Shown one piece after another: positions 46,048 to 54,717 of a DNA stretch of 64,000 bases. This DNA comes from Planctomycetota bacterium (lineage in GTDB: Bacteria; Planctomycetota; B15-G4; SIAN01). Within the stretch, counting starts at the first letter, position 1, and each line of letters opens with the position of its first letter. A model generated the notes under the pieces. It saw nothing but the letters and a program-made list of their open reading frames with translations, did no database searches and was not told the origin of the DNA. The translations under genes were made by a program, and so were the position numbers. Location of the stretch: contig JAEUIC010000025.1 in assembly GCA_016795285.1 (NCBI GenBank), positions 62,001 to 126,000 on the forward strand. The letters are read 5' to 3'.

Positions 46048-46076
46048 TTGAACGCTTTTCACCATCGGCGTAGCGT
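46048..46076 (+). promoter_or_regulatory. Possible promoter of the amidase gene
   Basis: TTGAAC (46048-46053) and TAGCGT (46071-46076) are 17 bp apart and end 25 bp before the amidase ATG. The -10 is a weak match to consensus. Confidence 0.4.
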
Positions 46077-46101
46077 TCGCGCACGGTTGGGAGGGGCAAC
46101 G

Positions 46102-47322
46102 ATGCAATGGTCCATGGCGGCGCCGCGAACCCTTTTCCGGGTCGCGTGCGCGATCCTCTGCGCGTTCGGCGCCGTCGCGCCGATCGGCTGCACCAGTGGC
46201 TCGAACGCGCGCGATCCGGCCGAGACGGCCGGCATCTACGCCGATCGAGCGGACGACGCGCGCCAGCAAGGGCGCGCCTCGCTCGCCGCGCGGCAGTACG
46301 AGCAGGCGGCGCTGGCCGCCAGCGATGCGGATGATCCGACCGCGCAGATCGACCACCTGCTCGACGCCGCCGAGTGCTGGCTGCTCGACGGCAAGCCGAG
46401 CGTCGCTGCGGTGAACGTCGAGCGCGCGGAACGCGTGCAGTCGCGCCTGCCGCCGTCGAGCTCGCGCGAGCGCCACGCGCGGATGCGGCTCGCGACGGTG
46501 CAGGGCGACCTCGCGTTCGTCGCGGGCGATCGCCGCGCCGCGCGCCGCAGCTGGGAGGAAGCGCTCTCGCGCGCGCTCGGCCGCGATCGCGATCCGCTGG
46601 TGCTGCGCCAGTCGCTGCTCGCCGAGCGCGAGGGCGACACGACGCGGGCGCGCAACTGGAGCCGCCAGGCGACCGATCCGCGCTCGCCGCTGCTGGCGGA
46701 GCTGCGGCGCATGCTCGGCGTGCCGGTCACGGCGGCGCCGACCGCCCGCGCGCCGGCCCCGGTCGCCGCGCCGGCACCGGCGCCGTCGAAGCCGGTCGCC
46801 GTGCCGACGCCGCCGGTGCTGCCGCGCAGCGCATGGGGCGCGCGACGGATGCGCGCCAACATCGATCGCATGACGCCGATCTGGCGGATCACCGTCCACC
46901 ACAGCGGCACGCGCCTCTCCGGCTCGTCGACGCGCGTCGCCGCCGATGCGATCAAGGGGTTCCAGCGCCAGCACCAGGACGAGGAGGGGTGGGCCGACAT
47001 CGGCTACCACTTCCTGATCGATCCGTCGGGGCGCATCTGGGAAGGGCGCCCGGTCGCCTACCAGGGCGCGCACGCCGGCAGCCCGGAGCTGAACGTCGGC
47101 AACCTCGGCGTCGCGCTGATCGGCGACTTCACGGTGCAGCAGCCGACCGCGTCGCAGAAGAAGGCGCTCGCCGATCTGCTGAGCTCGCTCTGCGCGAAGT
47201 ACCGCGTCGAGCGCAAGCACGTCTACACCCACCAGGAGGTCGGCGCGAAGTACACCGACTGCCCCGGTCCGGCGCTGCAGCGCGTGGTCGAAGCGTGGCG
47301 GCGCGGGACGCTGAAGATCTGA
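46102..47322 (+). CDS. N-acetylmuramoyl-L-alanine amidase lipoprotein
   Basis: A 406-residue protein with a signal peptide and lipobox-like APIGC. The middle (residues 35-215) is helical and TPR-like, followed by a Pro/Ala-rich linker. The C-terminal 160 residues are an Amidase_2 domain: RITVHHSGTR (zinc His), GWADIGYHFLIDPSGRIWEG with the catalytic Tyr, GNLGVALIGDF, and YTHQEVGAKYTDCPGPALQ with the second zinc His, the Lys and the zinc Cys. All catalytic positions of T7-lysozyme-type amidases are present. It cleaves the bond between MurNAc and L-Ala in peptidoglycan. GGAGG lies nine bases before the ATG. Confidence 0.9.
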   Translation: MQWSMAAPRTLFRVACAILCAFGAVAPIGCTSGSNARDPAETAGIYADRADDARQQGRASLAARQYEQAALAASDADDPTAQIDHLLDAAECWLLDGKPSVAAVNVERAERVQSRLPPSSSRERHARMRLATVQGDLAFVAGDRRAARRSWEEALSRALGRDRDPLVLRQSLLAEREGDTTRARNWSRQATDPRSPLLAELRRMLGVPVTAAPTARAPAPVAAPAPAPSKPVAVPTPPVLPRSAWGARRMRANIDRMTPIWRITVHHSGTRLSGSSTRVAADAIKGFQRQHQDEEGWADIGYHFLIDPSGRIWEGRPVAYQGAHAGSPELNVGNLGVALIGDFTVQQPTASQKKALADLLSSLCAKYRVERKHVYTHQEVGAKYTDCPGPALQRVVEAWRRGTLKI

Positions 47323-47398
47323 CGCCGATCGAGAGCGGCGGCGGAGTTCGGCGCGCGACGCGGGCGCCGAGCGCGGCCGCTCCTCCCGCTCGCGTCGC

Positions 47399-48247
47399 TC
47401 AGGTGCCCCACCAGACGGCGGCGGCGACCGCGAAGCACCACGGCGCGAACCAGTGCATGCGGCCGCGCGGGACCCACGAGAGCATCGCCCCGACCGCCGC
47501 GAGCCCGACCACGAACGCGACGGCGTTGCCGACCAAGAGCGGCCCCATCAGCTCCGCCGTCGGCGGGTGCTTCACCGCGCTGCGCACCACCGCGCCGCAG
47601 ACGATCGGCAGCGACAGCAGGAACGAGCGGCGCGCGACGCGGGCCGCGCCGACGCCGACCAGGAGCCCCACCACCACCGTGGTGCAGGAGCGCGACAGGC
47701 CGGGCAGGATCGCCGCGGTCTGGCAGATGCCGACCACGATCGGCTGCCACCAGTTGGGCACGCGCGGCGGCACCGCCACCAACCAGCGCGACGCGATCAG
47801 CAGGAGGCCGGTCGCCGCCAGCGACAGCACGATCACCGCCTTCACGTCGTAGAGCGACTCGAGCCAGTCGGCGCTCGGCAGCGCGGTCGCCACGGTGGCG
47901 AGCGTGCCGAGGGTGACGAAGCGCGCCTCCTGGCCGAGCTCGTCGTCGGGAGCCGGGGCGAATAGGCGCCGCCACGCCGCCCGCAGCGCCGCCCCCCCGC
48001 CGGCGCGCGGCAGCGGCAGCAGATCGAGCACGCCGACGCGCAGCAGCGGCACGAGATCGCGCCGGAAGGCGAGCGCGCAGGCGAGCAGCGTCCCGAAATG
48101 GAGGAACGCCTCGAACGACGCGCCGCTGCCGTCCTGGCGCACGTCGAGCCACCGCTCGAGCGCGACGAGGTGGCCGTCGCTCGACACGGGGAAGAACTCG
48201 GTCAACCCCTGCACGAGGCCGAGCAGTGCCGCCTTCCAGAGCTCCAC
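47399..48247 (-). CDS. uppP: Undecaprenyl-diphosphatase UppP (BacA)
   Basis: A 282-residue membrane protein with about eight helices. The two catalytic motifs are GLVQGLTEFFPVSSDGHLVA (residues 10-29, normally EFLPVSSTGHL, here Asp in place of the Thr) and AAILPGLSRSCTTVVVGLL (about residue 177, with the PGxSRS signature). It removes a phosphate from undecaprenyl diphosphate so that the lipid carrier can be re-used in peptidoglycan and glycan synthesis. A central insert of about 40 residues (LPRAGGGAALRAAWRRLFAP) makes it slightly longer than most. It converges with the amidase gene. Confidence 0.94.
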   Translation of the reverse strand: MELWKAALLGLVQGLTEFFPVSSDGHLVALERWLDVRQDGSGASFEAFLHFGTLLACALAFRRDLVPLLRVGVLDLLPLPRAGGGAALRAAWRRLFAPAPDDELGQEARFVTLGTLATVATALPSADWLESLYDVKAVIVLSLAATGLLLIASRWLVAVPPRVPNWWQPIVVGICQTAAILPGLSRSCTTVVVGLLVGVGAARVARRSFLLSLPIVCGAVVRSAVKHPPTAELMGPLLVGNAVAFVVGLAAVGAMLSWVPRGRMHWFAPWCFAVAAAVWWGT

Positions 48248-48276
48248 GCCATCTCCCCTTCGCGGCGCCGCTGCGC

Positions 48277-48304
48277 CTCAGATCACCTTGCTCAGATCAC
48301 CTTG
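48277..48304. repeat. 14-bp perfect tandem duplication at a stop codon
   Basis: CTCAGATCACCTTG occurs twice head to tail (48277-48290 and 48291-48304). The second copy contains the last codons and stop of the HTH-receiver gene; the first copy repeats them in the 3' flank. Confidence 0.95.
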
Positions 48305-48870
48305 AGGAGCCGGAAGAGCGTGTCGCGCAGCTGCTCGAACGTGAACGGCTTGCGCAGGAAGGCGTCGATCCCCTTGGCGCGCAGCCCCGGCACGTCGGCT
48401 TCGGTGAGGAAGCCCGAGACGACCACGATGCGCGTCTCCGCGAGTTCCGGCGTGGCGCGGACGCTCTCCGCCACCTGCACGCCGGTGATGTCGCCGAGGT
48501 TGTAGTCGGTCAGCAGGAGGTGCGGCCGGAACGACTGCGTCTTCAACCCCGCCTGGTAGCCGTTCTTGGCGGTCTGCCACTCGAACATCCCGATCTGGCG
48601 CAGGTACTCCTCGATCACCGCGAGGATCGCCTCCTCGTCGTCGACCACGAGGATGCGCTTGCGAGCGGCGGGCTCGGCGTCGCGATCGGTGAGCGGGATG
48701 CCGTGGTCGCGCATGAACTGCAGCACGTCGCTGCGCGCGAAGCGGCGATCGCGAGAGCCGGGGATCTTGTACCCCTTCAGGTGGCCCTTCTCGAACCACT
48801 TGATCACGGTACGGATCGTCACGTGGCAGAGCTTGGCCACGTCACCCGTCGTGAGGACATCTCTGGTCAT
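48292..48870 (-). CDS. HTH-receiver fusion regulator
   Basis: A 192-residue protein. Residues 3-58 are a MerR/excisionase-like helix-turn-helix (LTTGDVAKLCHVTIRTVIKW, then KIPGSRDRRFARSDVLQFM). Residues 70-190 are a receiver domain with ILVVDDEEAILAVIEEYL, HLLLTDYNLGDITG with the phosphoacceptor Asp, VVVSGFLTEADV and LRKPFTFEQL. The order is the reverse of common response regulators, where the receiver comes first. It probably binds DNA under control of phosphorylation by an unlinked kinase. No kinase gene is adjacent; uppP follows in the same direction 44 bp on. Confidence 0.88.
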   Translation of the reverse strand: MTRDVLTTGDVAKLCHVTIRTVIKWFEKGHLKGYKIPGSRDRRFARSDVLQFMRDHGIPLTDRDAEPAARKRILVVDDEEAILAVIEEYLRQIGMFEWQTAKNGYQAGLKTQSFRPHLLLTDYNLGDITGVQVAESVRATPELAETRIVVVSGFLTEADVPGLRAKGIDAFLRKPFTFEQLRDTLFRLLKVI

Positions 48871-49202
48871 GACACCGTGTTCGAGCAGGAGAGGCGGTCG
48901 GCTTCACGGCCCGCAGCGAAGGGAACGATCTTCCGTCACGCAGCGACGTCCGCCGGCGATCGCCGGCAGCGCTGCTGCCGGGTCGCCGTCGAACGCCGCA
49001 TCATCCTTCGAGTCCTGCCAATTGCCAACTCGCCCCCGCGCCGTGAATCCCTTCTTGCACCACCCGGTCGCGACCCCCTATAAGGCTCCGCCTCTTCGAG
49101 CCTGTGCGACCTGCAAGGGTGGCACGCGAGCGAGGAGGACGATCGAGTTCGAGACGACCCGCCGACCGCGGATCGTCGCGCTCGACCGCCGCGGAACGAT
49201 CA
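48871..49202. other. Leader region of tRNA-Val
   Basis: About 330 bp between the HTH-receiver gene and tRNA-Val. It contains the tRNA promoter (49055-49084). No gene is visible; an open frame across it lacks a start signal and any recognisable motif. Confidence 0.5.
49055..49084 (+). promoter_or_regulatory. Promoter of tRNA-Val
   Basis: TTGCAC (49055-49060) and TATAAG (49079-49084) are 18 bp apart. The tRNA begins 119 bp further on, so the primary transcript would carry a leader of about 110 nt. Confidence 0.55.
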
Positions 49203-49279
49203 GGGCGATTAGCTCAGTTGGCTAGAGCACCAGCTCGACAAGCTGGGGGTCACTGGTTCGAGTCCAGTATCGCCCACCA
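49203..49279 (+). tRNA. tRNA-Val (GAC), with C33
   Basis: The acceptor GGGCGAT pairs with ATCGCCC, followed by ACCA, so CCA is encoded. The D-arm is GCTC/GAGC, the anticodon stem CCAGC/GCTGG, and the T-arm ACTGG-TTCGAGT-CCAGT. The anticodon loop reads TCGACAA with GAC at 49237-49239. The base before the anticodon (position 33, 49236) is C, where nearly all elongator tRNAs have U. Confidence 0.93.
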
Positions 49280-49744
49280 TTCTGGTGGTGCCCCGCTTCG
49301 CTGGGGCACGGGCGCGTTCGCGCCGAGCGGCAGGCTCGCGGCAGCAGCATGCCTCTAGCGCGCCGCCCCCCCCTGAACGACGGTTGAGTTCTCAGCGAGT
49401 CATGACCTGACCGGTCACCGCATGGCGGCGCGCTCGACTGCAGAGCGTCGGCGGTCCGTCTGGGCGCGCCGGCTTCGCGAACGGGCGCCGCCAGTCGGCC
49501 CGATGCGATCCTCCACCGCGGCGGCGCCACGCTCGCCACCCTCCCGGCCATCTCTTTCGCGGCGCGATGAGCGCGCGCGGCTCGCCGGTCGTGATGCGCA
49601 ACGCGCTCTGCCGCTCGCTCGGACGCCTCCCACGAACACGGGGGACGGCGCTAGATTCGCCGCGCTTCCGAATCTCAATCGAGCGCGTGACCGAGGTCGA
49701 TCGAGTGGCGACCGCCGGCGGCGCGACCGCAGGGAGATGCCACC
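49280..49744. other. Gene-free stretch after tRNA-Val
   Basis: About 465 bp between tRNA-Val and the repeat protein. Several open frames cross it, one of them running antisense over the tRNA, but none has a ribosome-binding site or recognisable protein. The Shine-Dalgarno sequence of the next gene (GGGAGATG) is at its end. No attachment-site duplication of the tRNA 3' end is seen. Confidence 0.5.
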
Positions 49745-52315
49745 GTGCGATTCCTCGTCACCACCCTCGTCTTCGGATTCGTGTCGGGTCGCTGCGACGA
49801 TCGAGCGCTCGGCCAGGCGCTCCCCACCTCTTCGCCAAGCGGTCCGGCGAGTGTCGGCGCGCCCCCATCCGCCGCGTCGACCGCGTCGACCGATCGCGTG
49901 CCCGCGGGCCTCGCCGCCGACGACTGGGCCAGCATCCGCGCGGCCTACGAAGCTGGGCGCCATCAAGTCACTGCCGTGGACGGCGGCCACCAGGCGCGCA
50001 ATCCCGGGCAGCAGCTCTCGACCCGCTTCGATGGCCGCGGCTTCAGCTCGACGCCGGACGGGGGCGGCCCCTCCTTCGGCCTCGACCTCGTGAGCTACGG
50101 CTGGAGCGACGTCGACGCCACGGCGAAGCACCACGTCGATCAGCCGCGCGCCGTGACCGCCGAGGGCGCGCGCGTCGCCTACGTCTGGGACGAGCGGCTC
50201 ACCGAGTGGTACGTGAACGACGCCCGCGGGCTCGAGCACGGCTACACCGTGCACGAGCGACCCGCGCCTGCGCGCGGCGCGCTCTCGCTCGAGCTCGCGA
50301 TCCGCGGCGGCCTCGCGCCGATCGTCTCCGCGAGCGGCCGCGACGTGCACCTCGCCGATGCCAGCGGCGCCGTCGTGCTCGACTACGCCGGGCTCGCGGT
50401 GTTCGACGCCGATGGCGGTGCCGTCGACTGCGGCTTCACGCTGGACGACGGTCGGCTGCGGCTGTCGGTCGCTGACGAAGGCGCTCGCTACCCGCTGACG
50501 ATCGACCCGGTGGTGCAGCGCGCCTACCTCAAGGCCTCGAACAGCGAGAGTTCTGAGTGGTTCGGCTGCGCCGTCGCCGCCTCGGGCGACACCGTCGTCG
50601 TCGGCGCCTACCTCGAGGACAGCAACGCCACCGGCGTGAACGGCAACCAAAGCAACAACAGCGCGTTCGCTGCCGGCGCGGCCTACGTCTTCGTGCGCAG
50701 CGGCGGCAGCTGGAGCCAGCAGGCCTACCTCAAGGCGTCGAATACCGACGCTGGCGACTTCTTCGGCTACGCGGTCGCGATCTCCGGCGACACGATCGTC
50801 GTCGGCGCCTACTTCGAGGACAGCGGCGCCACCGGCGTGAACGGCAACGAGAGCGACAACAGCCGCTTCTCCGCCGGAGCGGCCTACGTCTTCACGCGCA
50901 GCGGCACCACCTGGAGCCAGCAGGCGTACCTCAAGGCATCGGACACCGGCTTCGACGACCGCTTCGGCTACTCGGTCGCGATCGACGGCGACACGATCGC
51001 GGTCGGAGCCTTCCTCGAGGACAGCAGCGCGACCGGCGTGGACGGCGACGACTCCGACAACAGCGCCTTCAACGCGGGGGCGGCCTACGTCTTCACGCGC
51101 AGCGGGACGACCTGGAGCCAGCAGGCCTACTTGAAGGCCTCCAACACCGAGAGCGACGACTACTTCGGCTACTCGGTCGCGATCGACGGCGACACCGCGG
51201 TCGTCGGCGCCTACCGCGAGGACAGCAACGCCACCGGAGTGAACGGCAACGAGGCCGACAACAGCGCCTTCAACGCGGGCGCGGCCTACGTCTTCACGCG
51301 CAGCGGGGCGACCTGGAGCCAGCAGGCCTACTTGAAGGCCTCGAACACCGATTCCGACGACTGGTTCGGCTACGCGGTCGCGGCCTCCGGCGACACGGTC
51401 GTCGTCGGCGCCCACCTCGAGGACAGCAATGCCACCGGCGTGAACGGCAACGAGAGCGACGACAGCGTGCTCAATGCCGGCGCCGCCTACGCGTTCCTCC
51501 GCAGCGGGACGATCTGGAGCCAGCAGGCGTACCTGAAGGCCTCCAACACCGGCGGCACCGACTACTTCGGCTACTCGGTCGCTCTCGACGCCGACCAGCT
51601 CGTCGTCGGCGCCTACCTCGAAGACAGCAACGCCACCGGAGTGGACGGCAACCAGGGCAACGACAGCGCCGGCGACTCCGGCGCGGCCTACGCGTTCGCT
51701 CGCAGCGGCGCGACCTGGAGCCAGCTCGCCTACCTGAAGGCCTCCAACACCGACTCGGGCGACTCCTTCGGCTACGCGGTTGCACTCTCCGGCGACCTGG
51801 CGATCGTCGGAGCTCCCGTCGAGGCGAGCAATGCCACTGGCGTGAACGGCAACCAGAGCGACGACAGCGCCACGGCCGCCGGCGCCGCCTACCTCTTCGA
51901 TCTCGACTACCAGCTCGGCAGCTTCGCGACCTACGGCAGCGGCACCCCCGGCAAGGGCGGCTTCGTCCCGAGCATCACGCTCAGCGGCTCGTGGGCGATC
52001 GGCGAAGACGTGACGCTCTCGATCCGCGACGGCCTCGGCGGCGCGCCGGCGCTGCTGATCATGGGCTTCGCGCGCGCCACCATTCCCTTCGCCGGCGGAT
52101 CGCTCCTCGTGGCGACGCCGTGGATCCTCACCAACCTGCCGCTCGGCGGGACCCCCGGCGTGGCGGGCGCGGGCGCGCTCGACGTGACCGACACGATCCC
52201 CGACGACCCGACCATCGTCGGGGTCCTCGTCGACTTCCAGGTGCTGGTCGCCGATCCCGCCGCGGTGAAGAAGCTGGCGCTCAGCAACGGCGCGGAACTC
52301 CTGATCGGCGGTTGA
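49745..52315 (+). CDS. Secreted FG-GAP-like seven-repeat propeller protein
   Basis: An 856-residue protein with an N-terminal signal-like segment (LVTTLVFGFVSG). Residues 60-255 are a beta-rich domain ending ARYPLTIDPVVQ. Then come seven repeats of 67 residues, each with YLKASNT, a DxxFGYxVAxSGDTVVVGA core, EDSNATGVNGN and AGAAYVFTRSGxTWSQQ, most likely one seven-bladed propeller. The C-terminal 120 residues start YGSGTPGKGGFVPSITLSG, a module shared by many exported planctomycete proteins. The GTG at 49745 has GGGAG nine bases upstream. Likely extracellular; ligand unknown. It ends at a hairpin shared with the convergent hydrolase gene. Confidence 0.85.
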   Translation: MRFLVTTLVFGFVSGRCDDRALGQALPTSSPSGPASVGAPPSAASTASTDRVPAGLAADDWASIRAAYEAGRHQVTAVDGGHQARNPGQQLSTRFDGRGFSSTPDGGGPSFGLDLVSYGWSDVDATAKHHVDQPRAVTAEGARVAYVWDERLTEWYVNDARGLEHGYTVHERPAPARGALSLELAIRGGLAPIVSASGRDVHLADASGAVVLDYAGLAVFDADGGAVDCGFTLDDGRLRLSVADEGARYPLTIDPVVQRAYLKASNSESSEWFGCAVAASGDTVVVGAYLEDSNATGVNGNQSNNSAFAAGAAYVFVRSGGSWSQQAYLKASNTDAGDFFGYAVAISGDTIVVGAYFEDSGATGVNGNESDNSRFSAGAAYVFTRSGTTWSQQAYLKASDTGFDDRFGYSVAIDGDTIAVGAFLEDSSATGVDGDDSDNSAFNAGAAYVFTRSGTTWSQQAYLKASNTESDDYFGYSVAIDGDTAVVGAYREDSNATGVNGNEADNSAFNAGAAYVFTRSGATWSQQAYLKASNTDSDDWFGYAVAASGDTVVVGAHLEDSNATGVNGNESDDSVLNAGAAYAFLRSGTIWSQQAYLKASNTGGTDYFGYSVALDADQLVVGAYLEDSNATGVDGNQGNDSAGDSGAAYAFARSGATWSQLAYLKASNTDSGDSFGYAVALSGDLAIVGAPVEASNATGVNGNQSDDSATAAGAAYLFDLDYQLGSFATYGSGTPGKGGFVPSITLSGSWAIGEDVTLSIRDGLGGAPALLIMGFARATIPFAGGSLLVATPWILTNLPLGGTPGVAGAGALDVTDTIPDDPTIVGVLVDFQVLVADPAAVKKLALSNGAELLIGG
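50522..51928 (+). repeat. Seven 201-bp coding tandem repeats
   Basis: Seven direct repeats of 201 bp encode the propeller blades. Neighbouring units share long identical stretches at DNA level, for example around TGGAGCCAGCAGGCCTAC at each unit end, and the codons as well as the amino acids are conserved. This points to recent expansion or gene conversion. Confidence 0.9.
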
Positions 52316-52324
52316 GCGGCGGGT

Positions 52325-52364
52325 GAGCGGCGCGCGCGAGTCGATGCGTCGTCGCGCGCCGCTC
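52325..52364. terminator. Bidirectional hairpin between convergent genes
   Basis: GAGCGGCGCGCG (52325-52336) pairs with CGCGCGCCGCTC (52353-52364) over 12 bp, between the stop codons of the repeat protein (52315) and the hydrolase (52373). No T-run is present. Confidence 0.6.
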
Positions 52365-52372
52365 AGTGACCG

Positions 52373-53848
52373 TCAGCGCGGCGGCGGCGTCGGCGCGAGC
52401 TTCGGGTCGTAGAACTCCGGCTGCCAGAAGTCGTACTCGTCGAACTCGCCGTGCTTCTGCGGCCCCATGCCGTCGAATCCGTTCCCGAGGCCGAACTCGC
52501 GCACGTGGATGCGGCTGCGCAGGTTGGCCGCGATACGGGAGTAGGCGAGCAGGAAGTTGTGGAAGCGACCCGCCGTGTGGTCGAGCGGTGCCATCGGCCG
52601 GGCGAGGAATGCGTCGATCCAATCGAGCAGCGAACCGCGCGGCGAAAGGTCGTACGCATTGAGCTCGCCATCCTCCGCCTTGTCGTTGAGCGCGACCAGG
52701 TAGAAGCGCGACTGCGCATGTCGCATCAGGTAGGGCACCACCGCCGCTTCCCAGTCGCGCAGCGAGCAGGCGGCGGAGAGGTAGACGATGCGATCGAACT
52801 CGGCGACGCGCGCCGGCGCCGCGACCGGAGCGCGCGTCTCCTCGAGCAGGAGGCCGTTGGCGACCATCGACCCCATGCTGTGGCCGATCAGCACGAGCTC
52901 CCAATCGCGCCCGAGCGCTGCCTGCTCGCGCTGGAAGCGGGCGAGCCGCGCCGAGAACTGCAGGAGCTGCGGGCGCCGCGTCGCCGCCTTCCCTTCGCGC
53001 GGCTCGCCGCCCGAATCGAGCAGGAGGTGGACGCGCCGGCTCATGACGTCCCACGCGGGCTGTCCGAAGGCGTCGACGAACGGGCCGGAGACCAGCTTGA
53101 ACGGGAAGGAGAGCAGCCACGCCGTGAACGACGTGCCGACCTCGAAGCCCGACCGCACGTCGCGGTTGCGCACGATCGGCGTCGCGTTCGGATCGGCGGG
53201 CTGGCCGCCGTTCCAGCCGCGCACGAGGTCGTCGCCGATCTCGTCCGCCTTCTCCTGACCGGCCGACTTGTAGCCCGGGAAGGTGTTGAAGAGCCGCATC
53301 ACCTCCTGCGTCCAGACGAACGGCGCGCGAATCACGGCGCGCGCAAGGTCGTGGGCCAGGAACACCGGCGCGAAGGGGACGCCCCACCAACCCCAATCCT
53401 CGCCCTGCCGCACGTAGAGCAGGTGCTCGAACCAGCTGCTGACCAGCGACGAGCGCCAGTTCACGAAGATCGGGAAGAAGCCGTCCTCGGTCATCGGCGC
53501 CAGCAGGCGGTTGGCACGTTCGAGCGTGCCGCGCGGCGTGTTGAGGCCGCCGTGGATGAAGACGACGAGCCGCCGCTTCTGCGGATCGGCGCCCGCCGCA
53601 GCGGCGGCCGCGAACATCCGCTCGAGGTAGTCGTGCCACTCGCCGGTCGGCTCGAATCCCGTGGAATCGGCATTCGGGACGCGCTGCTCCGCGCGCGTCG
53701 AGCCGCCCTCGACATGCGGCCGGACGGCACGTCCGTCGGCATCGAACATCACGATGTGCTCGGGCGCGCCGTCGAGCGCCGCGCAGCCGCCGAGCAGCGC
53801 CAGCAACGACCACGCGAACGCGCCGAGGACCTTCGAAACGCAATCCAT
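52373..53848 (-). CDS. Alpha/beta-hydrolase-fold lipoprotein
   Basis: A 491-residue protein. The signal peptide ends LLALLGGC, so it should be membrane-anchored. The hydrolase fold shows RRLVVFIHGGLNTPRGTLER (oxyanion loop), PIFVNWRSSL, and the nucleophile elbow LVLIGHSMGSMVANGLLL with the catalytic Ser near residue 330; a later acidic residue and the His in LDHTAGRFHNFLLAYS complete a plausible triad. It resembles large esterase/lipase-like proteins of unknown substrate. GGGGAGGG precedes the ATG at 53848. The pst operon ends 74 bp upstream on the same strand, so read-through is possible. Confidence 0.78.
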   Translation of the reverse strand: MDCVSKVLGAFAWSLLALLGGCAALDGAPEHIVMFDADGRAVRPHVEGGSTRAEQRVPNADSTGFEPTGEWHDYLERMFAAAAAAGADPQKRRLVVFIHGGLNTPRGTLERANRLLAPMTEDGFFPIFVNWRSSLVSSWFEHLLYVRQGEDWGWWGVPFAPVFLAHDLARAVIRAPFVWTQEVMRLFNTFPGYKSAGQEKADEIGDDLVRGWNGGQPADPNATPIVRNRDVRSGFEVGTSFTAWLLSFPFKLVSGPFVDAFGQPAWDVMSRRVHLLLDSGGEPREGKAATRRPQLLQFSARLARFQREQAALGRDWELVLIGHSMGSMVANGLLLEETRAPVAAPARVAEFDRIVYLSAACSLRDWEAAVVPYLMRHAQSRFYLVALNDKAEDGELNAYDLSPRGSLLDWIDAFLARPMAPLDHTAGRFHNFLLAYSRIAANLRSRIHVREFGLGNGFDGMGPQKHGEFDEYDFWQPEFYDPKLAPTPPPR

Positions 53849-53922
53849 GGTCGCCCTCCCCTGGTTCGAAGCGCCCGCCGCGCGCGGCCCCTGGAAGGCG
53901 AAGCGTATCGACCCGACCGTCG

Positions 53923-54717
53923 TCACCCCGCCGCCGCCCCCGCGACGAACGCCTTCGCGAGCGGCGTCCGCGGCCGCGCCAGGAACTCCGCCGCCGGCTG
54001 CAGCTCGACCAAGCGACCGCCGCGCTCGGTCGGCCAGAGCAGCGCGACGTCATCGGCGAGCCGCCCCGCCTGCGCCAGCGAGTGGGTGACCAGCAGCATC
54101 GTGACCTTGCCGCGCAGCTGCTGCAGCGCCTCCTCCACCACCGCCGCCGCGAGCGGATCGAGCGAGCTGCACGGCTCGTCGAGCAGCAGCACCGCCGGCT
54201 CGAGCAAGAGCGCGCGCGCCAGGCAGAGGCGCTGCTGCTGGCCCCCCGAGAGCGCGGCGGCGGGCCGCTCGAGCCGCGACGCCACCTCCTCCCACAGACC
54301 GACCGCTCGCAAGGCCTGCTCGGCGCGCGCGCGCCGCGTCGCCGCATCGCCGAGCCGATGCTCGCGCAACGGGAGGTCGAGGTTGCGCGCGATCGTGGTC
54401 GGGAAGACGACGGGCCGCTGGAAGAGCATCCCGACCTGCCGGCGCAGCTCGATCACGTCGACCCCCGGGTCGCGCACGTCGCGCCCGTCGACCCGCACCG
54501 TGCCGCGCACCCGCGCGCCTGCCACCAGGTCGATCAGCCGGTTGGGGCACTGCGCGACGCTGCTCTTGCCGCTGCCCGACGGTCCGACCAGCGCCAGCGT
54601 GCGCCCCGGCTCGATCGCGAGCGTCACCCCCGCCACCGCGGGCACGCCGCCGTAGTCGACCGCCACCTCGCGGAGTTCGAGGCGCGCCCCCATCACCGCC
54701 GCCATCGCCATCCCCAT
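53923..54717 (-). CDS. pstB: Phosphate ABC transporter ATPase PstB
   Basis: A 264-residue ABC ATPase. It has Walker A VGPSGSGKSSVAQCPNRLID (PstB-type spacing, with the Asn-Arg after the loop), the Q-loop VGMLFQRPVVFPTTIARNLD, the signature LSGGQQQRLCLARAL, Walker B AVLLLDEPCSSLD and the switch His in MLLVTHSLAQA. PstB powers import of phosphate through PstC and PstA. The start overlaps the pstA stop by one base (TGATG). The usual downstream phoU is absent; a lipoprotein hydrolase follows instead. Confidence 0.94.
   Translation of the reverse strand: MGMAMAAVMGARLELREVAVDYGGVPAVAGVTLAIEPGRTLALVGPSGSGKSSVAQCPNRLIDLVAGARVRGTVRVDGRDVRDPGVDVIELRRQVGMLFQRPVVFPTTIARNLDLPLREHRLGDAATRRARAEQALRAVGLWEEVASRLERPAAALSGGQQQRLCLARALLLEPAVLLLDEPCSSLDPLAAAVVEEALQQLRGKVTMLLVTHSLAQAGRLADDVALLWPTERGGRLVELQPAAEFLARPRTPLAKAFVAGAAAG

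Noticed and set aside
49222..49551. Small minus-strand open frame of 109 codons
   Set aside because: It runs antisense through tRNA-Val and has no ribosome-binding site or recognisable motif.
49280..49744. Integrated element at the tRNA-Val 3' end
   Set aside because: No integrase, no repeat of the tRNA 3' end and no mobile gene follows; the next gene is a normal-looking secreted protein.
50522..51928. Periodic repeats that could suggest a CRISPR array
   Set aside because: The period is 201 bp, there are no short spacers, and the repeats are in-frame protein blades.
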